From Heterocephalus glaber (lineage: Eukaryota; Chordata; Mammalia; Rodentia; Bathyergidae): a DNA stretch of 64,000 bases. This document shows positions 12,380 through 24,200 of this stretch, piece after piece. Under the pieces are notes generated by a model that saw only the letters and a program-made list of their open reading frames with translations, did no database searches and was not told the DNA's origin. Every line of letters begins with the position of its first letter. The stretch's first letter is position 1. Both the position numbers and the translations under genes were made by a program. The stretch lies in NCBI RefSeq assembly GCF_000247695.1, contig NW_004624743.1:5284354-5348353 (forward strand), written 5' to 3'.

Positions 12380-13559
12380 TGTTAACATTTGAAGTGCTTG
12401 GCAGAAAAAATACCACCATAGCTCATTTCTGATAACATGCTCTTAGGATCACTCATCATTTTTGGATGAGTTAGAGCATCTTTAAATGAGAGAATTATCA
12501 TGAACCATGATGATTGTGTGGGATTGTTGTACAAAGTGAACACCATATTGAAATCTACCACCTCAATATCTCAGTAAAAGAAAAACCCTTGCAAAATTCA
12601 GTTTAAAATGGAATTATATTGAAAAAATTGATTTGAATCTTGGAATATTATCGATGTCTTCATATGAAATAGATACTTAGCAATTTTACTGCGTTTTAAT
12701 TCATACAGTTTTGAAATTTAAGAGGTTGTTGAATAATTAAAATAATTTATTTCTTTTTAATGTTCTAAAACTGTTGTGTGATAAACTGGTAGTTTAATTT
12801 ATATTTTTTATTTCTTACAGATACCTATGGATACTCCTTTCTTTGTATATTCATGATATTATGGTGTCAAATAAATTCTGCAAAAATTGTGGTGTGAATT
12901 TTTCTTCTCTTCAAATTATTATTTAATGTGTCTGAATGAACAATATGAGACATTTTATTTCAATTCTTGGCTCAGAAAGAAGTTAGTAGTTTACATAGTA
13001 AATGAAATGTTAAAACTATGAGTAGGCAAAACAAAAATATGACACAAAAGGAAACATATAATTGGAGAAAATACTAAAGGATAAAATAAATGAGTCTGAA
13101 TCAAAATAATAAAGGAGTCAGAATCCATAGATAATACTTCTACTTGGTAATATTGTGATTATTGTGTCTTTAAAAGAAGGGTTTCCTCTGCCATCACACC
13201 TAGAGTTTTTCTGAACATCCAGAAAACTCTTTTTTATTTTGTATTTTTAAATACCAGGTTGTACAAAAACATAAATTCTTCAGCTCAAAAGTAAGATAAT
13301 ATCTTAATTTTATCTTAATATCTTTTATCTTAATTAGGATTACATCTTAATTCAACATTAATTGCTTGTCTTAATAAAATAAAATAATAAATACTGTAGC
13401 AATTACCCTGTGACTATTTGAAATAAAATAAGTAATAGACTGACCAATGAAATTACATATATTTTTGTTTCTTATCAGAATTTAGGGCCTGGAGTAAATA
13501 CAGATTGTATTGATACCTTAAGTATGTATTATTTAAATTAGTTATTATTATTTTCCCAG
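12380..13559. other. unannotated AT-rich sequence
   Basis: About 1.2 kb without a recognisable gene or repeat family. It is very AT-rich, with short repeats such as the 'tatcttaat' iterations around 13295-13330. Confidence 0.45.
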
Positions 13560-13619
13560 AGTTTTTCCAAATGAAAAATGCAGTCCATGTGTGTGTACTC
13601 TTCCTTATGAGACTTCCAA

Positions 13620-13915
13620 AATGCTTTGGGGGTTGTTGCTGATATCACTGGAAATTCAAGTGACTGTGGCATTGTGAGCCTTGAGGGCCAGCATCGGTGT
13701 GAGATTCACACCAGACCAGAAAAACTGCAGATTTTCAATCGAATGAAAGTGCATGTGGAGAACCTAGTGTAGACCTACAATCACTCAGCTGGACAGTCCT
13801 TAGGAAGCATTGAGGGTCTTCAAAAGAAAATATGATACCCCATTGCTGGGCCTGAAAGAGCTCTGAGGTGGATGCAATGTTACAAGAAGCTCCTCAAGGA
13901 CCAGAAAGGCTAGGA
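13620..13915 (+). pseudogene. possible decayed coding fragment, family unknown
   Basis: In one frame beginning near 13633 there are about 46 sense codons with unremarkable protein-like composition. After the stop near 13770 the same frame continues with two more stretches of roughly 20 codons each, separated by single stops and ending near 13912. The stretch is less AT-rich than its flanks, and a (TTA)n tract follows about 100 bases downstream. I do not recognise the protein. It could be a mutated processed pseudogene, an unlisted transposon, or chance. Confidence 0.2.
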
Positions 13916-13984
13916 GGTTGGTGTGGTCCTTTGGCAATTACATTGGTATTGTCGAGTGTCTTTTTCAGGAGTAACTGAGTTTAT

Positions 13985-14035
13985 CATCGTCATCGTCATC
14001 ATCATCATCCTTATTGTTATTATTATTATTATTAT
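13985..14035. repeat. (TCA)n/(TTA)n trinucleotide tract
   Basis: Interrupted 'cgtcatcgtcatcatcatca' passes into seven or so TTA/TTG units. A compound trinucleotide microsatellite. Confidence 0.9.
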
Positions 14036-14039
14036 TCCA

Positions 14040-14889
14040 ACACTTTTTACAGTATTTTTCTTTGATCTTCTCTCCTCACACTTGGTTGTAATCCTAGAAA
14101 TATCCCTTGGTTTCTCCTGTCTCTTTCAATTCTTCACATTCTCATTTTTAAACAACCCAAGGATCTGAGCCCGTCAATTTTAAAACATTGATTTATTATC
14201 CAATTAAATTTTGTTTTACCTCGCAGTTTGCTCCTAATCTGCTGGAAACCTTTGGGGAGGGAGGTGAATAGAGCGTGGTGGACTGATTCCCTCTCTTTTT
14301 CCTCAGCCTGTCGTATTTGCTGAGCTTTGTAACTTCCTTCCAAGGTGAAGGATCAGAGGATGCACAAGCTTTCACTTTTCTTGAAGAATCCAAGACGTGT
14401 TAGGATGGGTGAGTTTCTTGTATCTTACTTTCAATTGCAGCTTGTATAACATTGTGATCACATTTTGTCAACAGAACATGTCTTCACAACAGCGCTTCAC
14501 TTTCTCTTCACATCATGGTCAATTTTCTTTCACATCGAAAGCATCACAAATGACACAGTTACCTATCTCTGATTTTAGGGAAAATCTTTCACGGAAATGA
14601 ATAAGGGCTAATGTGCATTCTGCCTATGTCAATTTAATAAAAGAGGTTTAAAACACATTCTCAAAATAATCCAAGGCCAGATATCAAAATATGTGGGTTT
14701 TATACAAAAAGCTGTAAGCTTCCTCAAAGGAAAGGCCTCAAATTCCAACTCCAGTGATTTTTTTTGCCACTTGTATGAAGGAAGACAGGGAAATACATCT
14801 TAGAAATCATGGTTTCTAAACCATGATGGAGACTCTTCAACTCCTGCAGCCTATAAGGCTAACAACCTATAAGGCAGTAGTTTAGAAGA
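14040..14889. other. unannotated sequence
   Basis: No gene or repeat family recognised in about 850 bases. Confidence 0.45.
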
Positions 14890-15108
14890 CGGATTTGGGC
14901 GCTAGAGATCTTTGCCACTGGCCGGCTGTGTTAGTGTGGGACATAACTACAGCATCCTCTGCTCTACAGCTCCACGTGACTGTGGTGATTGTGATGGCCT
15001 ACACCTCACCATGTTCCTACATCTCAGTGTCCTCTCGGGAAAGCGCTTTAGACAGTGCCTGGTCAGAGGAAGCCTTAGGGAGGCATTTACTAAGTACATA
15101 AACAGGAA
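14890..15108 (+). mobile_element. MIR SINE, sense
   Basis: The order of blocks fits MIR: 'gggcgctagagatctttgcc', a 'ccactggccggctgtg' core-like block, and a 3' part with 'gaaagcgctttagacagtgc' and 'ggcatttactaagtacataa'. Unusually GC-rich and CpG-containing for such an old element. Confidence 0.7.
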
Positions 15109-15804
15109 GATTTGAAGGCCAGCAGGTTAAACATCTTGCAGATGTGAAAAATTACCATTTTGAGTAATAGGGTATTAGGAATATATTAATATTAATTTTC
15201 AAGTGACAGCAGCTTCTTTATCACTACATTTACTTGTAGTTTCAGATACACCCATAAACTTGGGGAAAGAAAGAATAATGGTCCTATTTCCTGGTACTAA
15301 TAAATACTATCCTTTGTATATGATATTAGTAATTTTGAAATAACCTTTCTATTTCTCTCATTAACCAGCTCTTGGAAGATTATAACCTCATGTGGAAAGG
15401 TTCATAATTTAACAAACTCTAATAAAGCAAGGCAAGTAGTTTCAGGAAAATATGTAAAAAGAACCAATTATAATTGAATATCAGACACATAATATGAGTT
15501 ATTTTGGCTCCTTGAGGCAGAAAATTTCTTCATGGACTAATTGTTGAAAAATCTCTGAAAGTTTCTAAATTTCTCCTCAAAAATTGAATCCCTCAAACTA
15601 AAAATGTCATTTTAGTCTATCAAACAGAAATTTTGCATAATAAAAGAAGTTATTTATAAACATGTTTTGAAAAGATCTATATATTTGCCACCTACCATCT
15701 CAAACTTTAGAAGCAAAACCAACATTATTAAATAATAGTTTATTTTCCTATTATGTTCATTAGTCTTAAGGATGTCCACTAAACAAATGTAAGTAGTTTA
15801 TATA
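15109..15804. other. unannotated AT-rich sequence
   Basis: No gene or repeat family recognised. Confidence 0.45.
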
Positions 15805-16335
15805 CTGGGAACCCCTGAAATGTTACCAGAAACCTCTGCAGTAGACTCTAGTCTCCTGCCCAGTATATGATGCAGCCCTAAGAAAAAAAATTAAGGACAG
15901 AACTAAGAGAGACAGAAAGCAGAAGCCAGGACAACCAATGCAGGTGCAGCTGACAGAGGCTCTGGCCAGTCCAAGCCACTGATTTATATCAGTAATCAAC
16001 TGGGCTAAAGGAGAGCTACGTGCAAGGGCAGAACTATGTGTGAGGATGTGTAGTCATGAAGTTTCTATGGAAATTAATGTAAAAAAGGATCATGAAGGGC
16101 AAGACAAAGCATTCTCGGATTAGGAAGAGAATAGACAAAATATATGGTTGTAATTAGAACAATGTCCTTCTAGTAAGAAGGTTGTAGTTTTGGGAATGGA
16201 ATTTGAGTGTGAGTTATTGTGACCTCGGCACATAGGCTTTGGCCGGACCCACTTCTGTAAACAACCAGTTGTGGGGTTAACTCTTCACAGCATGCACTGC
16301 TGACAGCCTGCTTTGGGCAGAATCTGTATGGGAGT
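15805..16335 (+). mobile_element. LTR of an unnamed ERV family, sense, partial (5' half)
   Basis: This segment aligns by eye with the reverse complement of about 20300-20810. Shared blocks, in order: 'cagaaacctctgc' versus 'cagagacctctgc'; an A-run; 'gacagaact'; 'ccaagccactga'; 'tttctatggaaa'; 'ttgtaattagaac'; 'gttaactcttcacagc'; and 'cagcctgctttgg'. Similarity fades after about 16335, so this copy lacks the half that holds the CCAAT repeats in the partner. The two copies lie about 4 kb apart in opposite orientation. Confidence 0.65.
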
Positions 16336-17309
16336 CTCCTGCATTTGTTTCCACTTGATGTACTAGAGCTGAAATTCTGAGGATCCGGAGTCTTATGACA
16401 TTTTGAAAAATTTCACACGTGTACTACTGAACTCACATACTTATTGTTTGTCAAAAAATCTTCATCCTGAATAAACTTTTTATTTCAGGTAGTCGAAACT
16501 CTACTGCTCATATGCATAGGAGTGAAACTCATGTTTATGTTCTCCCTTTAGACCTGCACATTCTATTGTGATTATATGCTAATACTTGAGAGGCTACATA
16601 GTTTCTTACAATTAGCTCTTATTCCTGTTGACATGATTCCAAAGTCTGCTCTTCCACAGAAGCAAATGGAATGACCATAATTGGCACATATGATTCCTTC
16701 ATATTTGTAACATCTCTTTAGAGCACTTTTTCTCATTATTTATATTGATGCTAAATATTTCACAAATCTCAAAAGTTTTCAGTGGTTACTGCAAAAAAAG
16801 TTAGCTTCCAACTTACTTTCCTTTAGTCCATTTGAGAGGAGTTTGTCAACAGCCAGGTGCTCACTTCAAGTGGTGGTGTATTTCTTTCTCTCTTCATGGA
16901 GTTTCCTTGTGCATCTGTCTAGAAATTTTTCTCTCTCTCTACAAGAGATTCAGAAACAACTTCAGACACAATGAGATCTCCTTCTTTTAACTCAGTGATA
17001 TTAGATTCAGTGCCAAATAATTGATAGTCATATATTGCTGGTGCAGCACAAAATCATTGTTGCATTACCTTGGTATTGTTTTTATTGAGTTCAAGCTGGA
17101 AAGTTCAGTGCACTTTATTTTGCAGATGCAGTGGACAGTTATTTATCATCTCATATTTTTGTCAAAGTGCTATTTGCATTATTTTACATTGACAGAATTT
17201 AAAATATATTTCAAACTCCATGATGTGGCAAGAATAAAAAAGCTTTTAAAAAAGTAGTCAGGAGTTAAGAAAATCAATGTTATGTGAAGTCAAAATAATA
17301 AATGTCATC
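16336..17309. other. unannotated AT-rich sequence
   Basis: No gene or repeat family recognised. Contains a short CT run near 16930-16942. Confidence 0.45.
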
Positions 17310-17706
17310 CAGTATGTAGCAGTCAATTTCTTATCCCTGGATTAAAATACCTGACACTGGCAATTTAAAGGAGGAGGTGTTGATTTTGGTTCATGATTTT
17401 TAGATGCATCAGTGCACATCTGTTTGGCTCTGCGGCAGAAACAGCATGGTAGAAGGCCCTGGTAGAGGAGGCTGCTCACCTCCTAGCAGCCAGGAAGCAG
17501 AGAGAAGGGAGGACCTAGGGAGGAGAACACACCCTTCCTGTCAGGCCCCCACTAACCACCTCCAGTCAGGCTACACCTCCTGGCGGCATATCAGCTACTG
17601 GACTCTTCTGGGGTTGAATCCACTGATAGTATAGCAACCCCAGGATACAGTCAGCTTCTAAACACATGGAACTTTGTGGGGACATTTTAGATCCAAATTG
17701 TAACAC
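17310..17706 (-). mobile_element. MaLR solo LTR, antisense
   Basis: On the plus strand: 'ttgattttggttcatgattt', 'cagaaacagcatggtagaag', 'gctgctcacctcctagcag', a GA-rich 'caggaagcagagagaagg' block, and the end 'gggacattttagatccaaat' then 'tgtaacaca', which is the complement of a MaLR LTR 5' terminus. No internal region or second LTR is adjacent. Confidence 0.8.
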
Positions 17707-19794
17707 AGTATAAAAATGGCAACTATGTAACACTGGATGATATTGGATGTGATGTTTTTCGTGGTTTCAAGTTTTCTCAACTACAAGACGTGCAATATCA
17801 TGAACGTGTAAGATTAAATTTCTTACACTTTCAGGGAAGACAATTTTAGTAAAATCATAGTTTTTGTGGAAAAATAACCAAAAAATTGAAGTTATAGTTT
17901 CTAGAAAAATATATATCTCACAGTACTGGAAATCATAATTTTTATTATATTTATGTATTATTTATAATTTAGCTTCCTGGATTTTCTTCCACTACCAATA
18001 TAAACTTTCCCTCTTTTCTTTGTATGCTTCACAAAATCTTGATGCCATTTACAAGGAGTGATTTGCTTGTTTCACAAGAAAGCATCGATCAATTCACATT
18101 CTCACCTAATTTTGTCATTATTTTTAATGATGTGACAAATTTATCCATATCTTAATTTAATTCTTAAACTGTAGTTTACTGATTTAACCTATAACATAGT
18201 AACAAATGGCAAAATAAAGGAATTAGATCAAGTCATTTACAAATAAATCCTATCAAGTGATTTCATGTATCTCCCATATACACTAAAAGGTGAAATGCAA
18301 TAGTTGATATCTCTCCACAGGAGGGGAATGGAAAAGAAAGTGAGAAAGTTGGATAGCAACAGCAGGGTTTGAATGGGAGATGCGTAGAGAAAATGAGGTT
18401 AATTTTGTTGTAATGTCCAAAGATTTCCAGAGAAGAGTTTCACCTTGAGCAGGAATAGTCCAAAAGTGTCATTTTGTAGAAAATTATATTCTTCAGTGAC
18501 TGAAAGAATTGGAACTTTTTCTTTTTCTACATTAACTTAATATCACAATTGAAGGTTATTAGATACAAGCACTTGAACTAATTTTAGTTTCAGTTCACAG
18601 ATTTTAAACAATGTAGAATCAGGCACTATACACACTATAATTAAAATTGACTTCTAAAACATCAGATACTTTGTATTTTTGAGTCAACTAACGATGAGGT
18701 ATAGCATATTTTTTTATTTAGAATAAAGAAAACTTACTATTTTGTGGAATCCACGGAAAGATCCCACAGTGTTGGTTGGAATATTTGTAAGTCTACATTG
18801 GACTGATTGTCTAAGATTGCTCTTCATGTTATTAGTTTCAGTATTCTTTGGTAAGGGAAATAATTTTATAGGAGTAAATAAAATCTGGCATGTCTGTAGG
18901 CCACATATATATATAAATAAAGATTTCATGTGTTTGTTGTTTTAAACCAGTTATACAAAGAGAATGATGGGAATTAAGCAGTAAATATACATTTGCATCT
19001 CATATACCACTTTCCCTAATAAAAACATGAAATCTAGGTCATACAGAGGAATAAATTCAAAAGGCCCACACAGATATGTCAATTATTATTTATATAAATG
19101 TTAGCATAAAATTTACCATAACTTGGCCACAGTCATATTAAAAATATTTAAAATATTTTTGCTAAACACCTTTAATGCACTAAAGATCAAGATACTGCAT
19201 CATCATATTCAGGTAAAAAAATTGAAATCAAATTACATTATGTTTGACAATTCCATGCTCTGCTTTTAATGTACTATACTTAAACGATACTAACAATAGT
19301 TATCCTATTCTCCTTAGAATTTTTCTTGTTTTTCTCATGAAAATTTACCTAAAAATCTCAAACTAATAAAATATTATTCAGAATGAGGAGCTGCATGCAC
19401 TATACTAGGTTCTACAGACATCGAGGTTTATAGACCAAGCAATCTTAGTCTTCATCAATTTTATACATACAAACTATCTGCTGCTATGCAGTTGTACAAC
19501 AGAAGCTCTTAAACTTGAGCATTTGGGGTGATCAGAAATGAGAAAATAAAGAATGCTGTCTCTGAAAATGGGACCTCCATGCTCACACTTGAAGAAGGAA
19601 TGTAAGTTACCAAAATGAATTTATGAAACAACAACAAAAAAACACTTCAGATGAAACCTATAGTGAGGGAGAGTATATGATCACATCTTAGGTCATTGAA
19701 AGTATTTAGCTCATGGTTTTAGAGACTGAAAAACCCATCAGCGTGGCAACAGCCCTGGCAAGGGCCCATCTGACTTTTACCCAACTGAGGGTCC
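17707..19794. other. unannotated AT-rich sequence
   Basis: About 2.1 kb without a recognisable gene or repeat family. Short TA and A-rich tracts occur (18905-18920, 19630-19645). Confidence 0.45.
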
Positions 19795-20810
19795 TGTGGG
19801 CTTCTCTCTGGGTTCTTGGTGTCCTGAACAAAGAACTGGACAAGACACACAGAAAAGCAGTGACAGCGTGCACTTACTGAAGGTGGGAAAGGAGAAGAGT
19901 CTACAGGATGACAGCAGGCCAGCAGAAAGGCTCACGGTGGTCGTGAGCATAATGGAAAAGGGGTCTGGTTGGCTTCCGCCTCATGCCAATAAGGCATTGG
20001 GACATTGTCCTGACAAAAATTCACTTGGCCTTGAGTCGGATTGAAAGTGCCCTGGCAAATTTCACTTGACTTCCCGCCAGATGTAAATGAAGTATCATGA
20101 AAAGTGCCTTCTGATTGGTTTTCCCCGTAGATGCAAAGGTAGGATTGAAAATAGCATTTTCTGATTGGTCCTGTGAACAGTGGAGGATTGAAAATAGTTC
20201 TTTTCTGATTGGTCCACAGTATTCAGCCATAAACCCGATGTCATTTTGGAGACCTGTAATCTGTGCATGTCCTCTTTTCTTAGGAGGACTGCAATAGTGA
20301 TTATTTCCAAAGCAGGCTGTAAGCAGTGCAGGCTGTGAAGAGTTAACCCCTTAACTGGCTTGCTTATAGAAGCAGGTCTGGCATGCAGAAGCCTGCGTGT
20401 GGAGGTCAGAGTAACTCACACCAAAATTCCATTTCCACAATTAAAACCTTCTTAACTAGAAGGACAAGGTTCTAATTACAATCCTATATCTTGTCTGTTC
20501 TGTTCCTAATTTGTCTTTTTCTTTTACAAAACTTGCCTACATTAGTTTCCATAGAAACCACACAGAGTCCCATTTTTACGCATAGCTTGCTTTTACCCTC
20601 CTTGATTCCCAACAAAAGTCAGTGGCTTGCACTGACCAGTGCCTTTGCTGCTTGCACCAGCACTGGTCATTCTGGCTCTCTGGTTTCTCTGTCTGTTAGT
20701 TCTGTCTCTTGATTTTTTTTTTTCCCTCAGCCTTCCACCATAGTACCAAGCAGATCAGAACCTAGGGCAGAGGTCTCTGATAAACATTCTGCTCTTCCTG
20801 TTAGCCATAG
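19795..20810 (-). mobile_element. Long ERV LTR with three CCAAT boxes, antisense
   Basis: The distal half (20300-20810) is the inverted partner of 15805-16335. The proximal end carries the complement of a typical retroviral R/U5 block, 'cttggtgtcctgaacaaaga' (about 19812-19831), often seen in ERV1-class LTRs. Between them, three CCAATCAGA boxes on the minus strand occur near 20111, 20160 and 20207, two of them inside imperfect repeats of about 45-48 bases. CpGs remain relatively frequent, which hints at a younger age than the MaLR LTRs. Exact ends and class are inferred; no internal gag or pol sequence is adjacent. Confidence 0.55.
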
Positions 20811-21023
20811 TTTTCCTGTTTGCCTCACCGTTACCTGGTGGCTGCATCATCTCCTGCTGAATGGCTTCCAGTGGCAGAAGCGCTTGCAGGAGGGAGAGAC
20901 CACATGGAGAGACAGGAAGCCAAAGCACAGGAAGGGGCTGGACCCCTCACCCCTGCTACTCCCACAGTGGGGACCAGGCTTCCAGCAAGTGAGCTTTCAA
21001 AAGACACACCCAAACCATAAGCA
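20811..21023 (-). mobile_element. MaLR LTR fragment, antisense
   Basis: Blocks 'aagcacaggaaggggctgga' and the end 'agacacacccaaaccataag' match the complement of the 5' end of a MaLR LTR (MST/THE1-like group). The other end is cut off at the neighbouring ERV LTR. Confidence 0.7.
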
Positions 21024-22379
21024 TACAGTGAAACAAAAACATAAATAAAATTCTGTTCTCTACCAGAAGGGGCCAGAAGAAATTTTTAAATTTCCATATT
21101 AGAAAACAAATTTGGCTCAGACATAGCAATAAAGAATGGTAGGCACCTGGAATTTGTCCAAAGCCATAGAAATGGAAGATATTTTTGAGGATAAATATGT
21201 TAAAATTTGAGCTCTTCTGCTAAAGTATCCTAAAGAGAAAGCAGAGCATCTATAGGAGATAGGTGGGAATGTCAACAGGATCTCAACACAGTCCAATAAA
21301 AAGTGACCTCACTGTCCCGAGTTCAATCTCTGGTACCAAAAAAAAAAAAGTGACCTCATTAAGCCCAAATAAAAAGATGTCAAATACATCATTCAATATT
21401 GATAAGACTTGAATTAATATGCAATCCAAATAATAACTTCCTTAGCAACCGAACAGTAATTGATAAATATGACAATAATTTTAATATTTAGCATCAACCA
21501 TTTCATAATCTATTTTTAGTTTTTTATAATTTCTACGGTAATTATGTCACAAATCTAAAATTATTTTTAATAAGACTGTATATATCTGTTCTCTGTTTAC
21601 TTTTTTCCTGTGAAGTAAGAAATTTTACAGTATTTTATTTTACTGACTATTGAAATAAATACAACAAGGGTGATCAGTTTTTTCAGGCAATTTTGTATGT
21701 ATTGTTAAAGTTTTAAAATTTTCTAGGCAAAAAAGTAATCATAAAAAGTAGAATTTTAATAGGTGGCAATTAAGTATTTATTGAATGAAAACAATTAAAA
21801 AATAGATAACTTTTTGAAAGAAAAGAACTATATGTTAAGAAAGGGCTAATTATGTATAATTTAAGAGAGCTGCGTTAAGCAAAGTGGTAGTGGTAATGGC
21901 AGTTATGATTGCATTCTTGAAATGTGGATGAGTTTGGCAAATCCTACCAGATTTCTTTTTCCTGTACCTAGGGGGAAGCTAAAGCTTTGTTGTGTTTTGG
22001 AGCAGGAGATGAAAGAGTCCCTTGTTACACCTCAATTTTGTCCTCCTTTGACTAGCCATGTAAAAGAAAAAGAAACACTGCAATATTCCTTTCAAAACAC
22101 TTAATGGTTCATTGATAATATCAGGAAGGTATTTACAACAATTTTAATGTTCAAGTACCCATAGAATTTTTCACACAGTACTCTCATAAATCCACCTACA
22201 TTATTCAAATTAGCAATAAATATGCACAGAAAATTAAGAATTTATTAATCTTTAATATTATGGAATTGCAGAATGATACTAAGCAAATATAGATTATGAA
22301 AAGAAACATTCTTCTATTAGCAGGTTATACACTGAAATCTCATTTTCATTAGGAATGTTTTCGGGTTCACTGATTCCCA
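21024..22379. other. unannotated AT-rich sequence around a mini-SINE
   Basis: Apart from the mini-SINE at 21312-21347, no gene or repeat family is recognised. Confidence 0.45.
21312..21347 (+). mobile_element. 5'-truncated GGTACC SINE with target-site duplication
   Basis: Only the last ~25 bases of the ID-like SINE plus the A-tail are present ('gttcaatctctggtacc' then about 12 A). An 11-base direct repeat 'aagtgacctca' flanks it at 21301-21311 and 21348-21358, so this was a real retrotransposition event with extreme 5' truncation. Confidence 0.85.
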
Positions 22380-22575
22380 TTATTATAACAAAAAACTGAG
22401 ACAATCAACTTAGGGAAGTAAAATTTATTTTGGCTTATGGTTTTGGAGGTTTCAGTCCATGCATCTCTGGTAAATTCAAACTTCCCTTGAGGATTCACTT
22501 CAAGTTTCCACCATCATTCATGTTGACATCATGGGATCAAACTTTTAGCATTTGGGCTTAGAGGGCCACTTAGCC
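22380..22575 (-). mobile_element. MaLR LTR fragment, antisense
   Basis: 'taaaatttattttggcttat' followed by 'gtttcagtccatgc' fits the complement of the 3' part of a MaLR LTR. The GA-rich and 5' parts are shortened or degraded. Confidence 0.6.
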
Positions 22576-23944
22576 AAAGCAAGCACTTTCATAAGCTTTT
22601 GTCAAGATCAGTAAGGCTTCCAGTGCTACCCGCTGACTGTGATTTGGCTTTGTCTTATAATACAGCACAATTTAAATTTTAGGTTTGTCATTGGAATTAT
22701 GGGACAAAATATTCTTAGGCAGACTGCCTTGAACTGTAATGGAAAAAAATTTGTCACCAAAATACAAAAATGATCTTCCTAAATGTAGGGTTTAGTTTTA
22801 TCAGAATCTGACACTTTGAGAGCAATCTGAATGGATAGTCTTTCTCATGAATTCTTAAAAACAAATGCAAAACTCATCAAAGAAATTGAAGAACATCTCC
22901 AAAGTGAAAAGAATCCACTGGCCTTCGAATTGATGTTTCTTTTCCGTCAGAGATGTTTTTGTCATGTGACAAGAATAGACATGACAGATTTTTGCATTAT
23001 TTTCACATACTGCTCACTTGACAAGATGAGAAATGCTTAGATGCCTGAAATAGAATGCCAGTATTAAGTCCTTTGAGTATTTACAGTGCTTAGCCCAAAT
23101 ATTGCAAGAGTGTTCACTGGACACAGGGATGTTGGCCTTTTAAAGCAAAAAACAAAATAATAAAAATAATTGTGTTTTCCTCCTTCTTAGTTGTCTAGTC
23201 AAGAATGGGACTGGAGATTACAGCCCATCTGTGTGGGAGGAGTGTAGAATTTTCTGGGTATCTCTTGTTTCCAGTAACCAAGGTACTGTGGTTCTATTTC
23301 ATATTTTGTAAATGCATGATTGAGACACAGAACTCCTTAAAGAGATATAATGCACTAGTTTGGAATCTATGTCTGCTATTTTACCTAACAAAAAGACACA
23401 TCAGTGACCTAAATGTTTCTTCCGTATTAAAAGCGTCTGTTATGCTTGGAAATGAGGATGTATGAAGGAGCTGTTAGAATGAGTGGAGCTGCAAACACTC
23501 TTAGTGTGGACAGAGTTCAGTTAGTAAGTGGATGCTTGCTCACTGTAGGCTGGCAGAACATCAGAGAAAACTGTGCACACAACACTTTAAAAACTACTTA
23601 AAAATGTTGGCAAATAATGCTCATAATGAAAAGTCAATTAAGACACTGCAAAACACTCCTAACAGAAACCACTAATCTGATGAAAAGTATAACACATTAA
23701 ATATGATTAGCATAACAATTTAAATATCTTTTTCATATGAAATCAAGGCTTGAAAGAAGCAAGCAAATTTGATATTTAGTATTATAATGTCTACTGATTT
23801 CTATTTGGATAATCAACTGAATGATGTATGGATTTCTGCTATCCTGCAAAGAAAATTTCATTCTCAATAAATACATTAATTTTCCAGTTATCAGAAATGA
23901 TTTTGTAAATACAGAGCATTTGTAGAATTTTAAAACTTTAGTAC
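22576..23944. other. unannotated AT-rich sequence
   Basis: No gene or repeat family recognised in about 1.4 kb. Confidence 0.45.
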
Positions 23945-24200
23945 CTCATCTACCATATTCACCAGATCTGGTACCATGCACCTTCCACCTTTTTCCCAAA
24001 GTCAAAGTGACCATGAAAGAGAAACATCTTGAATTTATCAGGATATTGAGGCAACCAGGACAGTGCAGCTAAAGAACCTCAGGAAAGAGGACTCCAGAGC
24101 TGCTGCTGAAAGCAGCGGAGATGCTGGAACAAGTGTTTGAAGTGAGAGGGAGTATTTTAAAGGGAATTAATGGCAATGTGTCTTTTAATGTATTAAATTT
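23945..24200 (+). pseudogene. mariner-like transposase, decayed C-terminal fragment
   Basis: Translating from 23953 gives YSPDLVP followed by CTFHLFPKVK, the signature around the third catalytic aspartate of mariner transposases (usual pattern PYSPDL.P.D..LF..LK). The catalytic position is a threonine here (codon 23980-23982), and a stop follows near 24070. Downstream DNA to about 24190 still resembles the transposase C-terminus at base level, with frameshifts. The DDE transposase would cut and join transposon ends at TA sites; this copy cannot. It lacks the N-terminal DNA-binding part and the first two catalytic aspartates. Terminal inverted repeats were not found. Confidence 0.7.
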
